From contig NC_044278.2 in assembly GCF_004027225.2 (NCBI RefSeq), forward strand, positions 77,078,923 through 77,142,922: 64,000 nt of DNA. Direction: 5' to 3'. The DNA comes from Strigops habroptila. Taxonomy: Eukaryota; Chordata; Aves; Psittaciformes; Psittacidae. A program made the position numbers and the translations under genes. The notes beneath the pieces were generated by a model that was not told the origin of the DNA, did not search any database, and was given only the letters and a program-made list of their open reading frames with translations. Within the stretch, counting starts at the first letter, position 1, and every line of letters begins with the position of its first letter. Shown piece after piece: positions 1 to 9,654 of this stretch.

Positions 1-3000
1 AAGAAAGATGACTCTTGACTTTGGCCCCAGCTTAGCTCATCAAAGAGATCTCAAAACTGATCCTCAAACCTGACTGCAGCCATTCCTGCTGACTACATGG
101 CATCAGCTATCCCGTGTTGAATACACACAGCTAATGGAGATGGTTATTAAAAACAATTGGAATGTGCAGTAATTATAACTAATAATGTATAAGAAGTTGC
201 CAGCAGAAAATGTGTGTTGCTAATGAATTCCAGTCCAGTAAAACACTACTTTGATGCTGGCCTGATTTCTGCCTTTTAAATACTCCCATCACAGTTGCAT
301 CCAACTCCCAATGTATACATACATCTGTACACACACACATATACGCAGTTGCAAGACTCTCATGTGAAATTGCATTTTAGATTCTGTATATTTTACGTAA
401 TAATTTTGAGATAATAAGGTCCAGAATCTTCCAAGCCAGGCTTTTGTGGGAGCTGAATCCTGGGCTTCAGTATATGCATCCCCTCTAGATATAGTGATCA
501 TTCCTCAGCAGTAGTCCTGATTTGATCCTTTCATCAACTCAGGAAGGACAGAATTGTTTTTGGACTGCAATATGATCTGGATCAATAAAATTATCTTGTT
601 TAAATAAAAAGCCTCAAGAAGTTAAAATTAGTGGCTGGAGGCTAGTGAAGGCAGTAAGGGATTTCTCAGATCAGCTTTACCAAGAGAGGAAAAATAGCAA
701 ACTACATCCTAAGTCACCACTGCAGTACTCCAGCTTTACATCAGAACAATACATCTGAAATCATTTGGGATGCTCTGATGTAAAATCCAGTAGTACAAAG
801 ATTAATCGGGTCACCAACCTCTTCTCCTTTATGTCTCTAAAATATTATTTAATTGAAACTAAAATACTGTGTGGGATTGGTCCCAGGGTATGGTTTCTAG
901 GCACTGCATAAATAGGAAGAAGGTATTGTTTTACTGTTAATAATCTTTCATCTATTCAGCCTTCCCACAGTGCTGATGCCCAGCAATTCTCCTTTTAATG
1001 TGCAGACACCACTGGATTCTCCTAATGGTTAATTTCAGAAAATTTTTCAGATATTTTCTATCAGAAAATTCCAATTTAAGTTAATCAAATGAAAGAGAAA
1101 AATAATTTTGACAAAATACAGTTTTTGGGGAAATAAACCTAAACTCAAACCATTAAGGAAGACAATGAAAGATATCAAATTCTGATTTCCTGGTATTCTG
1201 ACTTTCTATTTCAAAATATTATTTGTTATATATTAGAAAGCAAAAAGTAACAAAACCAGAACAAAACATTTCACATTTTAATCAATGCAAATGCTTTGTT
1301 TCTGGTTTATATTTTGTAATACACTGAAAATCATTAATTTGGTTTGCATCTTTATCTGGTTGGCTGTTTTTGTTTTCATTTTGTTTTATAGCAGAAAAAA
1401 AAGAACTGATAGACTTTCTGAAAATAAAAACACTTCTTCACAGTTCTCATGGTTAAACTGGGGGTTTTGTTGGGTTTGGGTTTTTTTTTTTTTTTTTAAA
1501 TGTTTCTTAAGTGAGAGAGATACTTTGTATTTGAAATGGTTTAGTTTTTTTCTTGGAAATCCCAATGTTTTTTGAAGTCTGAAGTCTGTGTCAGGAGAAG
1601 ATTGAGGAAATAAAACATTCTTTTTCCCAGTTAAAATAAATCAATTACAGTGAATTAAGATGTGAATTAGTAAGAAAACCAAGGCTTAGTATTACTATCA
1701 CACTACAAAACTACATTAGGCCTCCAGAAGAAAAATGACTGGCATATGAAACCTTTGATGCATAAAATCAAGTCTGAGAGAGGAGGAGAAGGCGGCAGAA
1801 AGCCTTCAGCTTTTCTTTTGGAACAGACTTATTTCTGTAAATCAGTAGTTCTTCCTCTCTGAAATACTGGGTAGAAGGCAGGGCTGGGCCTTTTGAGACT
1901 TGGGTCTATTTCTAGCGCTATCAACAGCTTGACATGTGACCTTCCCAAGGTCAGTGCTCCTGTTTTCCGATCTGTTGAGCAAATAAAATTATATTGTATT
2001 CCATTGTAAAAGGCTCTGAGGTGCGTTGGTAAAAAGAGGAAGAACTAGGTATTCTTCTTACATAAGATTTGACTTTTTGCCTTGTAACCCTGAGTAATGA
2101 TGATAATTACCTTAGTCACCATGTTTGTTCATCACATTTCAAAGCACCTTTGGGCTGTAGAATTCCTTCCATTTCCTCACATTAGGAAATTGAGGCGTGG
2201 GAAAGAGAAATGGGTTTCCCAGAGTCATGTCAGCAAACTATTGGTGGAGGCAGGTCTTTGCCTCAGTGGTGTGTTCTACACTCTGAGAAGCGTTTCCCTC
2301 TCCATTATTAAACAATGGAAATATGTTATAGAAAGCAGAGGCATAAACTTACCTACTTTTGTCCATTTAAATGATCCTTATATTGGTCTGAGACTGTCAT
2401 GAAAAGGGATAAGAAAATAGTTAATTATTGAAAACACATTATATATCTATTATTTAAGCTGATGTGATTCAGTGGGATTACTTGTGTAAGCAATGAACTG
2501 AAAGTTTGAATACTTTTTTTTTTTTTGTCAAGAAAGATGTTTTTTAATGCCTTGTATCTAAATGATACTGTGATTTTTGTTCCATGAGTTAACTCATGTT
2601 CTTCCTGTCTCGGCACACGACTTTTCACAAGAGGATGAAACTAATTTTTAACTGATTTTGAATTCTAGGAATACACTTTACTAAACTATCCCAGTCCGTT
2701 TAATATGTTGCAGAGTGATCAGCTATTTAAACCTTTTGCTTGTTTGCAGGTATAAAATGGACATGTTTCAAGAAAGAATGAAATAAGCAATCAAACTACA
2801 AAAAGTCACATTAGTAAAAGTGCACTATTATATTGTGTATTGATCACACTACATGAAAGTCAAGCCTTGCAGGATGTTGAGAATTACTCTAATAAGTACT
2901 TAAAATGATAATGCTGGAATCTGTTAAAAAAAAAGTGCTGAGGTTAGAATATGGTGCAAATGTTATCACTTCTTAAGGGCTATAACATTATACTACTGCT

Positions 3001-6000
3001 TTTCCTGCTACAGCTGATGAAAAGAACAAGTATTTCTGACGGCTCCAGTTGATATTTTTTCCCCAGCCTAAATGTATGTCTTTTATCACAAAGGAAAAAA
3101 AATAAATAAATAAAATCTGTGTACTTCAGTGCTGCAATGCTGAACACTGCAATGCCAAACTTGGAAGGCAGAAGCCTGGAGTGAAATCCCACTCCACAAG
3201 TCAGGCAACCAACCATCTCACATACTGAACTGGGGAAGGCAGAAATCAGGCCCTCACATCAGGATAGAGAGCATTGAAGATGCTGCTTGGAGGACATTTC
3301 AGGGAAATGCTGCAGTGGAATCTCAGTTCACAGTCTGGGGTCAGGGCTGCAGCAAAACCGTTTTCATCCATCTGGGCTCCAGACTTCATATTCTTCTCTG
3401 AAAACAGATAACCCACATCTGTTGCATCAAACTATTAAAGTAAGCATGTATATGTGTGTGTGTGTTTTGGAATGAGAGGAGTAAAAGGAGGTGGGTGACT
3501 CAGCTCCCTGTATCTGTCCTTCTCACCAACAGCACAGTGGGCAGAATATACTTTCCTGGTGGAGGCACAGGGTCAATTCACTGCTAAGTTAGAAGGGGTT
3601 TTAGTCTGTCCCTACTGTACCCTTTTCATTTGAAAACAGGCCACTCCCAGGCCACTCCCAGAAGACTATGCTGGAAACTATAGGCTGTAGGGGAGAGGGC
3701 GGGAATGGGTGAAGGTGGGGGAACAAACGAGAAGAAAAAAATAAACAAAAATAACAAGGAAAGGAAGATAAAATACAAATGTCTCTGTGAATTCAGTCCT
3801 TCACCAAACAGCTGTTCTGGATACTCTTCCCAGTACAGACAGCAGGTCTGGGGCTCAGACCTGTCCTAAGAACTGCTCGGGTTTTCTAATTATTTTAAAT
3901 GCAAGCAATCACAGTGAAAACTGGGTCAGAAACTCTGATCAATATATATAGTTTAAATAAGAAATTCTGGTCAGGATCTTGGCCTGGCCTACTCGCTAAA
4001 TACACCTCTTGCTTCCACATCATCAGAATGTCAAAGTGAAATGACTGCATGGCTTTTATGGCAAACTACACCCAGGCTGGATACAGAATCTGTCTACCAC
4101 TGTGACTCCTATTCTTTCTGTGGCTCTACCACTTTTCTGACTCCTACTGTTTGAAGCTTGTAAGACTCACCCTGTGACCTATGCAGGCCAGTGTTTTCCA
4201 CACAAAATTATCAAAAGGTCTGATAAATATGTATACTGAAGAAGAATGTCTATAGGTTTTGTTACCAGTTCCATAGTCTTGACATCCAATGTGTGAAGTC
4301 TATTAGGTCAAGCTCAGTCTCCTATGAAAGCACAATGCAAGCAAGTCCTCCAAGGGCTCTGCACGCCCTGGTGGGTGCTGTAGCTCATGTTCCCCCACTG
4401 CCTTTCTCTGGTTCAACGGATCTCAGAATTATTTTTCTTGTAAAGTAGAACAGCTGCAGCAAGAAGGCTGGTAGCCTGGTAGTTGAGGGTATGAGCCAAG
4501 AAAGAGGAACATGTGGGCTGGCTCTTACACTGCAAAAGATAGAGATTTTTTATTTTCTCATCCTGAGCCAGTCTCCTACTCACTAGATAGAAGTAAGGCA
4601 AACCACTTCTCTAACTTTCTTTTCTTTCTTTCTTTTCTTTTTTTTTAATCATCTTCATCCACCACTGCATCATTTTGCTAAGTTCCATCTGGTGAATATA
4701 TCACAGGGAGAAGTGGAACATGCTTACACGTCACTGCCCTCAGGAAAATGAGGAAGAAAAATATCTAGTTTCGGAAATCTTGTTAGGCCTAAACACAATT
4801 TAGGTACACGTCCAGTAGTTCTGTAAAGACTGGCCTGTGAAACATGCTGAGATAGAAAATTCTGGGAGGACATCCTTATATTGGCTTTAAACTGTCCTAC
4901 CCTTAGTTAAAAGAGTTTAAACTGAACTGGTTTAAAGTTACATTGGGAAGCTTAGTTTCTGCAGGAGTTGCACCAACATATGGAGACACCTGTGCATAGA
5001 CAAAGCCTGAATAAAACTATAATTTCAAATTAAATAATGATCATATAACTTTTATTTTTGCTGAGTCCATCATAATTTGTAGTGCACACATGTACAGAAA
5101 TGTTTATATACATATGTATTTATGTGTGTGTGTATCTACACACAGCATAATGTCTACAGTGTAGGATGTCTTTATTGTGATTATACCTCCCACAGAAATA
5201 ATGAAGACAATTTTACAGAACATGGCACAAGTATTGAAAGCAGAGTATCTACAGTAACAAATTTGTGTTCTGCAGAAACTTTGCAGATGCTCTGAGTTCT
5301 GCTTTGCAAGTTCTACAATGTTAGATGAGGTAACTAGCTTTTTAACATGTTCTGATATAGCGCAGATAAACCCTTAACCAATGTGACTTTCATAGTCATG
5401 GCAACAGGAGGATGAGAGGTTACCAATGGGGAAAATGTAAAAGTATCCCAGTACCTTTTCCTATTTCAAGTAATTTTCCATATCAGGAGTAAAAATGTTC
5501 CTGTTCAAAAAGCAATTGTGATGCCCAAGACATTTAGTTTGTGCTTGGTTAAATACGGGACTTTACACCCAGAAGAAAGGTATAAATAGGAAGCTCATTG
5601 TCTTAGGCTTTTAGAAGTTGCAGAGGCAAACACAAGGAAAAGGTAAGGAAAGGAGTCAAGGAGAATAGACTTGGGTGCTCTTTCCCCTATCTATCTTCTG
5701 GATAATTGGGAGGGGATAATGTGAGCTCTGGTTATTCAACCTGTGTATGGATTGTGAACTGGGGTGCATATACTGGATTTTAAAGACCCAGATTTGTTGG
5801 CATTTCAGTGCTGCATGATCTCTCACTATACCACATTCTATAGGTAAAAGAGTAAAATATTTCAGCCAGACAGATCTTTATCAACCTGATCCAGAGTAGG
5901 TATCTCCTTAAAGCACTTGGAGGCAGGCTGCTTCTCCTAAGGTGCACAATTCCAAACTTAATTCAAGATGAGGAAATCTAGGATTATGGCAGTGAGTAAT

Positions 6001-6300
6001 GATAGATTAATTTCCTGGTCCTGACACACCTTTCCTGTGTAATTTGACTTGCAGAACCAAAACTTCAGATAGCAGATCTAAAATGTATCATGTCTCTTTA
6101 CGTCCTGGCTTGCCTTCTAGAAGCAAACATTTGCATAGCAGATGCTCTCTCAATGCATATATCATATATATGAGACATGAATCTCTCTATATAGTTCCAA
6201 AGTATACAGCTGAAAACACAATAGGTTCCTTATCTAAATACACTTTCAGAAATTACAAAGCACCCATGAACACTCTTATATCTTCTGGCAGAATTTTTAA
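1..6300. other. Upstream intergenic DNA, no gene recognised
   Basis: This is AT-rich sequence with stops in all frames. The open frames are short, show no recognisable domain and often run through T-rich tracts. Simple repeats include a T run near 1480-1497, short CA/TG runs near 330, 3450 and 5120, a T/TTTC tract at 4610-4647, and a 12-base direct duplication near 3640-3660. I see no transposon terminus or CR1 segment. Distal SLITRK1 enhancers could lie here, but nothing in the sequence alone identifies one. Confidence 0.6.
4610..4647. repeat. TTTC / T-rich simple repeat
   Basis: This is a run of TTTC units grading into a pure T tract. It is low complexity and probably polymorphic in length. 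Confidence 0.75.
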
Positions 6301-6421
6301 CTCTTTTTTGGTTTGGTTTTTTTTTTTTTTTCTGTTGTTGTTGTTTTGGGTTTTTCCCCGGGGGGGACGGGACTGTTTTGGTTTTTGTTTTTTTTTTTTT
6401 TTTTTGTTTGTTTTTTTCCCC
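6301..6421. repeat. G/T-rich low-complexity tract
   Basis: About 120 bases are almost entirely T and G on the + strand, with several long T runs, a TTG repeat and a block of C then G in the middle (about 6356-6371). The open frames over it, rich in Phe or Lys, are products of composition and not genes. Confidence 0.8.
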
Positions 6422-6779
6422 ACTTTGAAATTCCAGGACCCCAGATGGCTTACACTAGGTTCCCACCTCTCAGCAGATGCCTTGGAAGAAGCAGGTAATT
6501 TGTCCTTCATGCTTTGACAACAGGTCATTGTGTCCTTCCTCTTACTTGATTTGTATTTATTTATTTAATATCTTGTTAATGTTCAGGTCTCTGGTTGCAT
6601 TTTGATTCTTGTTACAGTGCCTGAGCAATTTTAATAACATGAAGGTAAAGATGCTCAGAAACCTTATTCTCTGGTGGGAGGAGAAGCAGCTCTTTAGTCC
6701 TCCTGCTCCACATCCAATTTAGTGTTCATCAGACTGCAGATTTTCAGTCTTTCCTCCCCCAAGATTTTACTCATGGTGA

Positions 6780-8600
6780 TCTTGTCACTGCTGCTGACAT
6801 GGGGTGAGTAAGTTCCCTACCCCAAGTCCCACCCTAACCCTTTCCCCTTCCCCTGATTCTCTTGCCTCCCTCCACAGAGTTTCCTGGGGGCTTCCCTGCC
6901 TCTGCCTCCTCGTGCACTTCGAGACTGCTATTTTTGACCCATGGAAGGTTTCCAGCCAGCCTGGCACCGCCCCCCCTTACTCCCTCCCCGCCCCGACATC
7001 ACCGAGAGACAAAGTCAAAGAAACCATCAGGAGAAATGAATTAATGCGCCTCAATGTGGCGCCAAGTTTCCTTCCCTCTTTTTTTTTCCTAATGAAACCA
7101 CTAATATATTTCTTGTGGTGCTTTCTGTCTCAGTGGCGTTTTATCTCTTCTGGTGCATTTGTAATTTATTGGGCAGGCTTTTTCGGGGCCAGGATTTCTC
7201 TCTTTTTGTCTGTTTTGTTTCCTCCTCTCGTCCCATTTCCTCCCTCCCCACTCCTTCCGTAGTCCCTGTGCACCGTAACCAACTGAAAGGCCAAATCTTC
7301 ATCCTGGGGACCCGAAACGGCCACGGTAACTGTTGCGACTTGTCTGTGGTCTAATTACATTAATTTGATAAGATCATCGCCAGCAGGATGTCTAATTTAC
7401 TTGCAAGCTGCAGCCAGGGAAAAGCGTTGACGAAATTAGCATGCCACCGGGACCAGGGGATGCAGGCTCCATATGGCTCCCTGGCTTTCCATATAAATAA
7501 CCCTCCTCCAGCCCACTCCCGCGGTTATGTCCCCCCCTACCAGTATGCCGCAAAGTTCACCAGCGGCGCCGGACGGGAGAAGTGCAGCCCTGGGATGCAG
7601 GAGGCACCCGGCGGCCAGGCTGCCTCTCCCGACCCCTCCTCCTCTTCCTCCTCCTCCTACTCCTCCTCCTTCTCTCTGTCCTCCTCCTCTTCCCTCTCCT
7701 CCTCCTCAGCATGATTTGACAAGGCAGGGGGAAATGTGGGTTTTCACTTGCACCACCAGGGGTGCAACTGGTTCTTCACATCTGAACCCCGTCCAAATGA
7801 TGCAGAAACTTTTGTATGCTTGGCTCCTTTCTTTAAGGCCAGGCACCGATTTTTCCGCTGTGTAATCTCTTTTGTCAGTAGGGCGGGAGCTGGAAAGGGC
7901 GGCTGGAGAGGGGGGAGAGGGTCAAGGGAAGCAGGCGTTGTATTTCTACAGAGAGGATATTAGGAGCATCCCTAGAGAAAGATCTATGCATGTACGTAAG
8001 TGCATCTGTAGATTTTTATATATATATAAGAATGGAAAGATGCACAACTGCCAGTTTCGGCCCTCTCCTCCCATCCCTAAGGGAGACACTGTACTCTGTG
8101 GGAACAGGTAGCATGAATTGCTAACAGTGCAGCAATCCCTTCCTCCCTACCCCCTCCTTCTCTGTGATCGTCTAAATCATAAATATATAGAAAGAGGATG
8201 CAATAATCCACGGTTCAGCATTGCACAGAGAACACCAGCAAGAGACCAAATCCAGCGTGAAACACATAGACTGCAGGGGAGGGCGAAATGCGTTAAAAGC
8301 AACGATAAAAATGGCGTGCAGAATAATTACCTCAAATTGTTATTCGCTTGACACCGTGACACTAATTCTGGTCCAGCCATTGGGAAATAAAATGAGGCAA
8401 ACGTACCTTCCTCGCCTGCTGGTGCAGGTGTGAGTGTGTGTGAATGGGGGCAATAAGGCACTGGCCGGGAGAAGGGGAATGCTAAACTTTCCATTTTAAA
8501 CGAAAAGAAATAAATTAAATAATCCATTTAGGAGAAAGCATCTAAATAGACCGACAGCTTTTAATGCCAACGTTTTTAACGCCCTGTACGTGGATTGATT
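6780..8600 (+). promoter_or_regulatory. Candidate upstream regulatory region of SLITRK1
   Basis: This stretch is richer in GC and in varied sequence than the desert around it and leads into the SLITRK1 promoter. It has blocks dense in homeodomain-type TAATTA/ATTAA cores and a GATAAG core, notably about 7345-7445 (TAATTACATTAATTTGATAAG and neighbours) and about 8310-8400, next to GC-rich segments. That texture suits a conserved enhancer or distal promoter. The open frames here are Pro/Ser-rich composition effects. Conservation could not be tested, so the regulatory role is inferred. Confidence 0.35.
7619..7711. repeat. Polypyrimidine (CCT/CTC) tract
   Basis: Roughly 90 bases are almost pure C and T, built from CTCCTC and CTTCC units with a single interrupting A near 7660, and ending in CTCCTCCTCAGC. 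Polypurine/polypyrimidine tracts of this length can form triplex (H-DNA) structures. The terminal CAG also resembles a 3' splice site. The Ser- or Pro-rich open frames through it are repeat translations. Confidence 0.8.
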
Positions 8601-8786
8601 TTTTTTTTTCTCCAGCATTCCCTCAGCTGATGGATTTTTGCCACTGCAGCTCAGCAGAGGGTGTCAGATCTTTCAGTGTGCACCAGGTTGAAACGAGCAG
8701 AGCCTCTTAGCAGCTCTCCCTCTGCGTGCATGTGAGCGTGTGCGAGCGTGCGACTCGGCAGCAGCGGAAGAAAGAGGAAAGAAGAG

Positions 8787-8811
8787 CGAGAGAGCGAGCG
8801 AGCGAGCGAGG
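8787..8811 (+). repeat. GAGC/GAGA short tandem repeat in the promoter
   Basis: Alternating GAGA and GCGA units form a purine-rich tetranucleotide tract at the 5' edge of the CpG-rich block. GA-rich elements often lie in neuronal CpG promoters, and the unit count may vary between individuals. Confidence 0.7.
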
Positions 8812-9009
8812 AGGGGAGGCAGCGCGGCCGGCAGGGCGAGGCGAGGCGCGGCGCGGAGGCGGAGGGGCGGTCGTGGGGCGGTAGGGCGGCCCCGGTTCCG
8901 CGGCAGGCTCAGGCCGCCGGTACGGGCATGGGCAGCCGCGCAGCGCAGCGGGGGCCGGCGCAGCGCGGGGCTGTGGGCTCGGCGGGTAGACCCTAGGTTG
9001 GGGCGCGCT

Positions 9010-9036
9010 TTCAGCACCGGGGCGCTGGACAGCGCC
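9010..9036 (+). promoter_or_regulatory. RE1 (REST/NRSF) site with expanded half-site spacing
   Basis: Two exact RE1 half-sites occur in the right order and orientation: TTCAGCACC at 9010-9018 and GGACAGCGCC at 9027-9036, separated by 8 bases. The canonical RE1 has 2 bases between these strings. The extra 6 bases bring the half-site centre distance to about 17 bp, inside the 16-19 bp class of non-canonical RE1s reported from REST ChIP-seq. REST silences neuronal genes outside neurons, which fits a brain-restricted gene. Binding is inferred from sequence. Confidence 0.65.
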
Positions 9037-9293
9037 CGGCGGGCGAGGAGCGCGGCTCCGCGGGCGCGCAGCAAGGTCAGCCCTGCGCGGAGCCGCGCGC
9101 AGCGGCCCCCTCCGCGGCCAGCGCGGCGCTCTCCGCCTGCGCCGCTCGGACATGCCGCGGGCCAGCAGCACCGATCCCGCGGCGGTGAGGCAGCCCGCCC
9201 GGCCGCAGACCTCCGCTTAGGTGCCCGGGAGGCGTCAGGGAGGGGGACCGAGGAGGGGGATTCTTTTATTTCATTTTTTATTCCCACCTTCTA

Positions 9294-9360
9294 CTTTTTT
9301 CCTTTTTTTTCTTTTTTTTCTTTTTTTTTTTTTTTTTTTTTTTTTTTGCGTGCCTTGCAG
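9294..9360 (+). other. Long T-rich tract ending in a splice-acceptor-like CAG
   Basis: A near-pure pyrimidine tract of over 50 bases, including a long unbroken T run, is followed by GCGTGCCTTGCAG ending at 9360. This is the textbook layout of a 3' splice site. Donor-like GT sites lie upstream in the CpG-rich block, such as GTGAGG at 9185 and GTCAGC near 9078. It may be a 5' UTR intron acceptor, or only a homopolymer in an unspliced leader. Confidence 0.4.
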
Positions 9361-9562
9361 TACGTGCCTGGATAGTTTGTGGATACAATTATTGACGGGA
9401 ATCTGGGCTGTTGCAGTTGTACGTGTGGGGGAGAGAGGGAGAGAGGAGACAAGAAAGCATCCCCCCCCTCTGCCGACCCGCCTTGCTCCCCTTCCCCACG
9501 TTTTATTTTTCCTTTTTTTTTTTTTTTTTTTCCTCCCCCCTTGGTGGTGATTCGGACATTTA

Positions 9563-9571
9563 ATGTATTGA
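9563..9571 (+). other. uORF 1 in SLITRK1 leader (two codons plus stop)
   Basis: This minimal upstream ORF (ATG TAT TGA) lies 84 bases before the SLITRK1 coding sequence. Its stop abuts the ATG of the next uORF. It should be in the mature mRNA because it lies close upstream of the start with no credible splice site between. It encodes no product of interest; any role would be in translational control. Confidence 0.6.
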
Positions 9572-9652
9572 ATGAACTGGAATTCCTTTCTGTGCGAGGA
9601 CGATGGTTGCTGTTACTTTGTGATGAGATCGGGAATGAATTGCTCTGTTTAA
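9572..9652 (+). other. uORF 2 in SLITRK1 leader (26 codons, stops 2 nt before the main ATG)
   Basis: This upstream ORF starts right after uORF 1 and ends in TAA at 9650-9652, leaving two A bases before the SLITRK1 ATG at 9655. It is out of frame with SLITRK1 and has further in-frame ATGs at 9623 and 9635. With so short a gap, ribosomes ending here have little distance to regain initiation competence, so it would be expected to damp SLITRK1 translation unless leaky scanning dominates. No peptide function is claimed. Confidence 0.6.
9603..9623 (+). other. uORF 3 in SLITRK1 leader (6 codons, strong start context)
   Basis: This short ORF lies inside uORF 2 in another frame. Its ATG has A at -3 and G at +4 (ACGATGG), the strongest Kozak context among the upstream starts. 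Its TGA overlaps the next ATG at 9623 by one base. Confidence 0.55.
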
Positions 9653-9654
9653 AA

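Larger units (their letters stand above)
8700..9260 (+). promoter_or_regulatory. SLITRK1: CpG-rich promoter / 5' UTR region of SLITRK1
   Basis: About 550 bases are strongly GC-rich with very frequent CpG, unlike the AT-rich surroundings, and end 400 bases before the SLITRK1 start codon. It has a purine-rich GAGC repeat at its 5' side, many GC-box-like GGGCGG strings and no convincing TATA box, as expected for a dispersed CpG-island promoter. The transcription start cannot be fixed from sequence. The Arg/Ala-rich open frames on both strands come from base composition. Confidence 0.75.

Noticed and set aside
1455..1497. GGGTTT-rich patch as an interstitial telomere repeat
   Set aside because: The units are irregular and merge into a T run; there is no true TTAGGG array.
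6044..6517. 157-codon open frame
   Set aside because: It depends on the G/T-rich low-complexity tract (Phe runs), and its opposite strand is open too.
8673..9375. Long Arg/Ala-rich open frames on both strands in the CpG-rich block
   Set aside because: High GC removes stop codons. Overlapping frames on both strands have the same composition and no domain.
9379..9654. N-terminal extension of the SLITRK1 frame by 92 codons
   Set aside because: The frame is open but has no ATG before 9655. Its translation has homopolymer runs from T tracts, and the signal peptide starts at 9655, matching the family.
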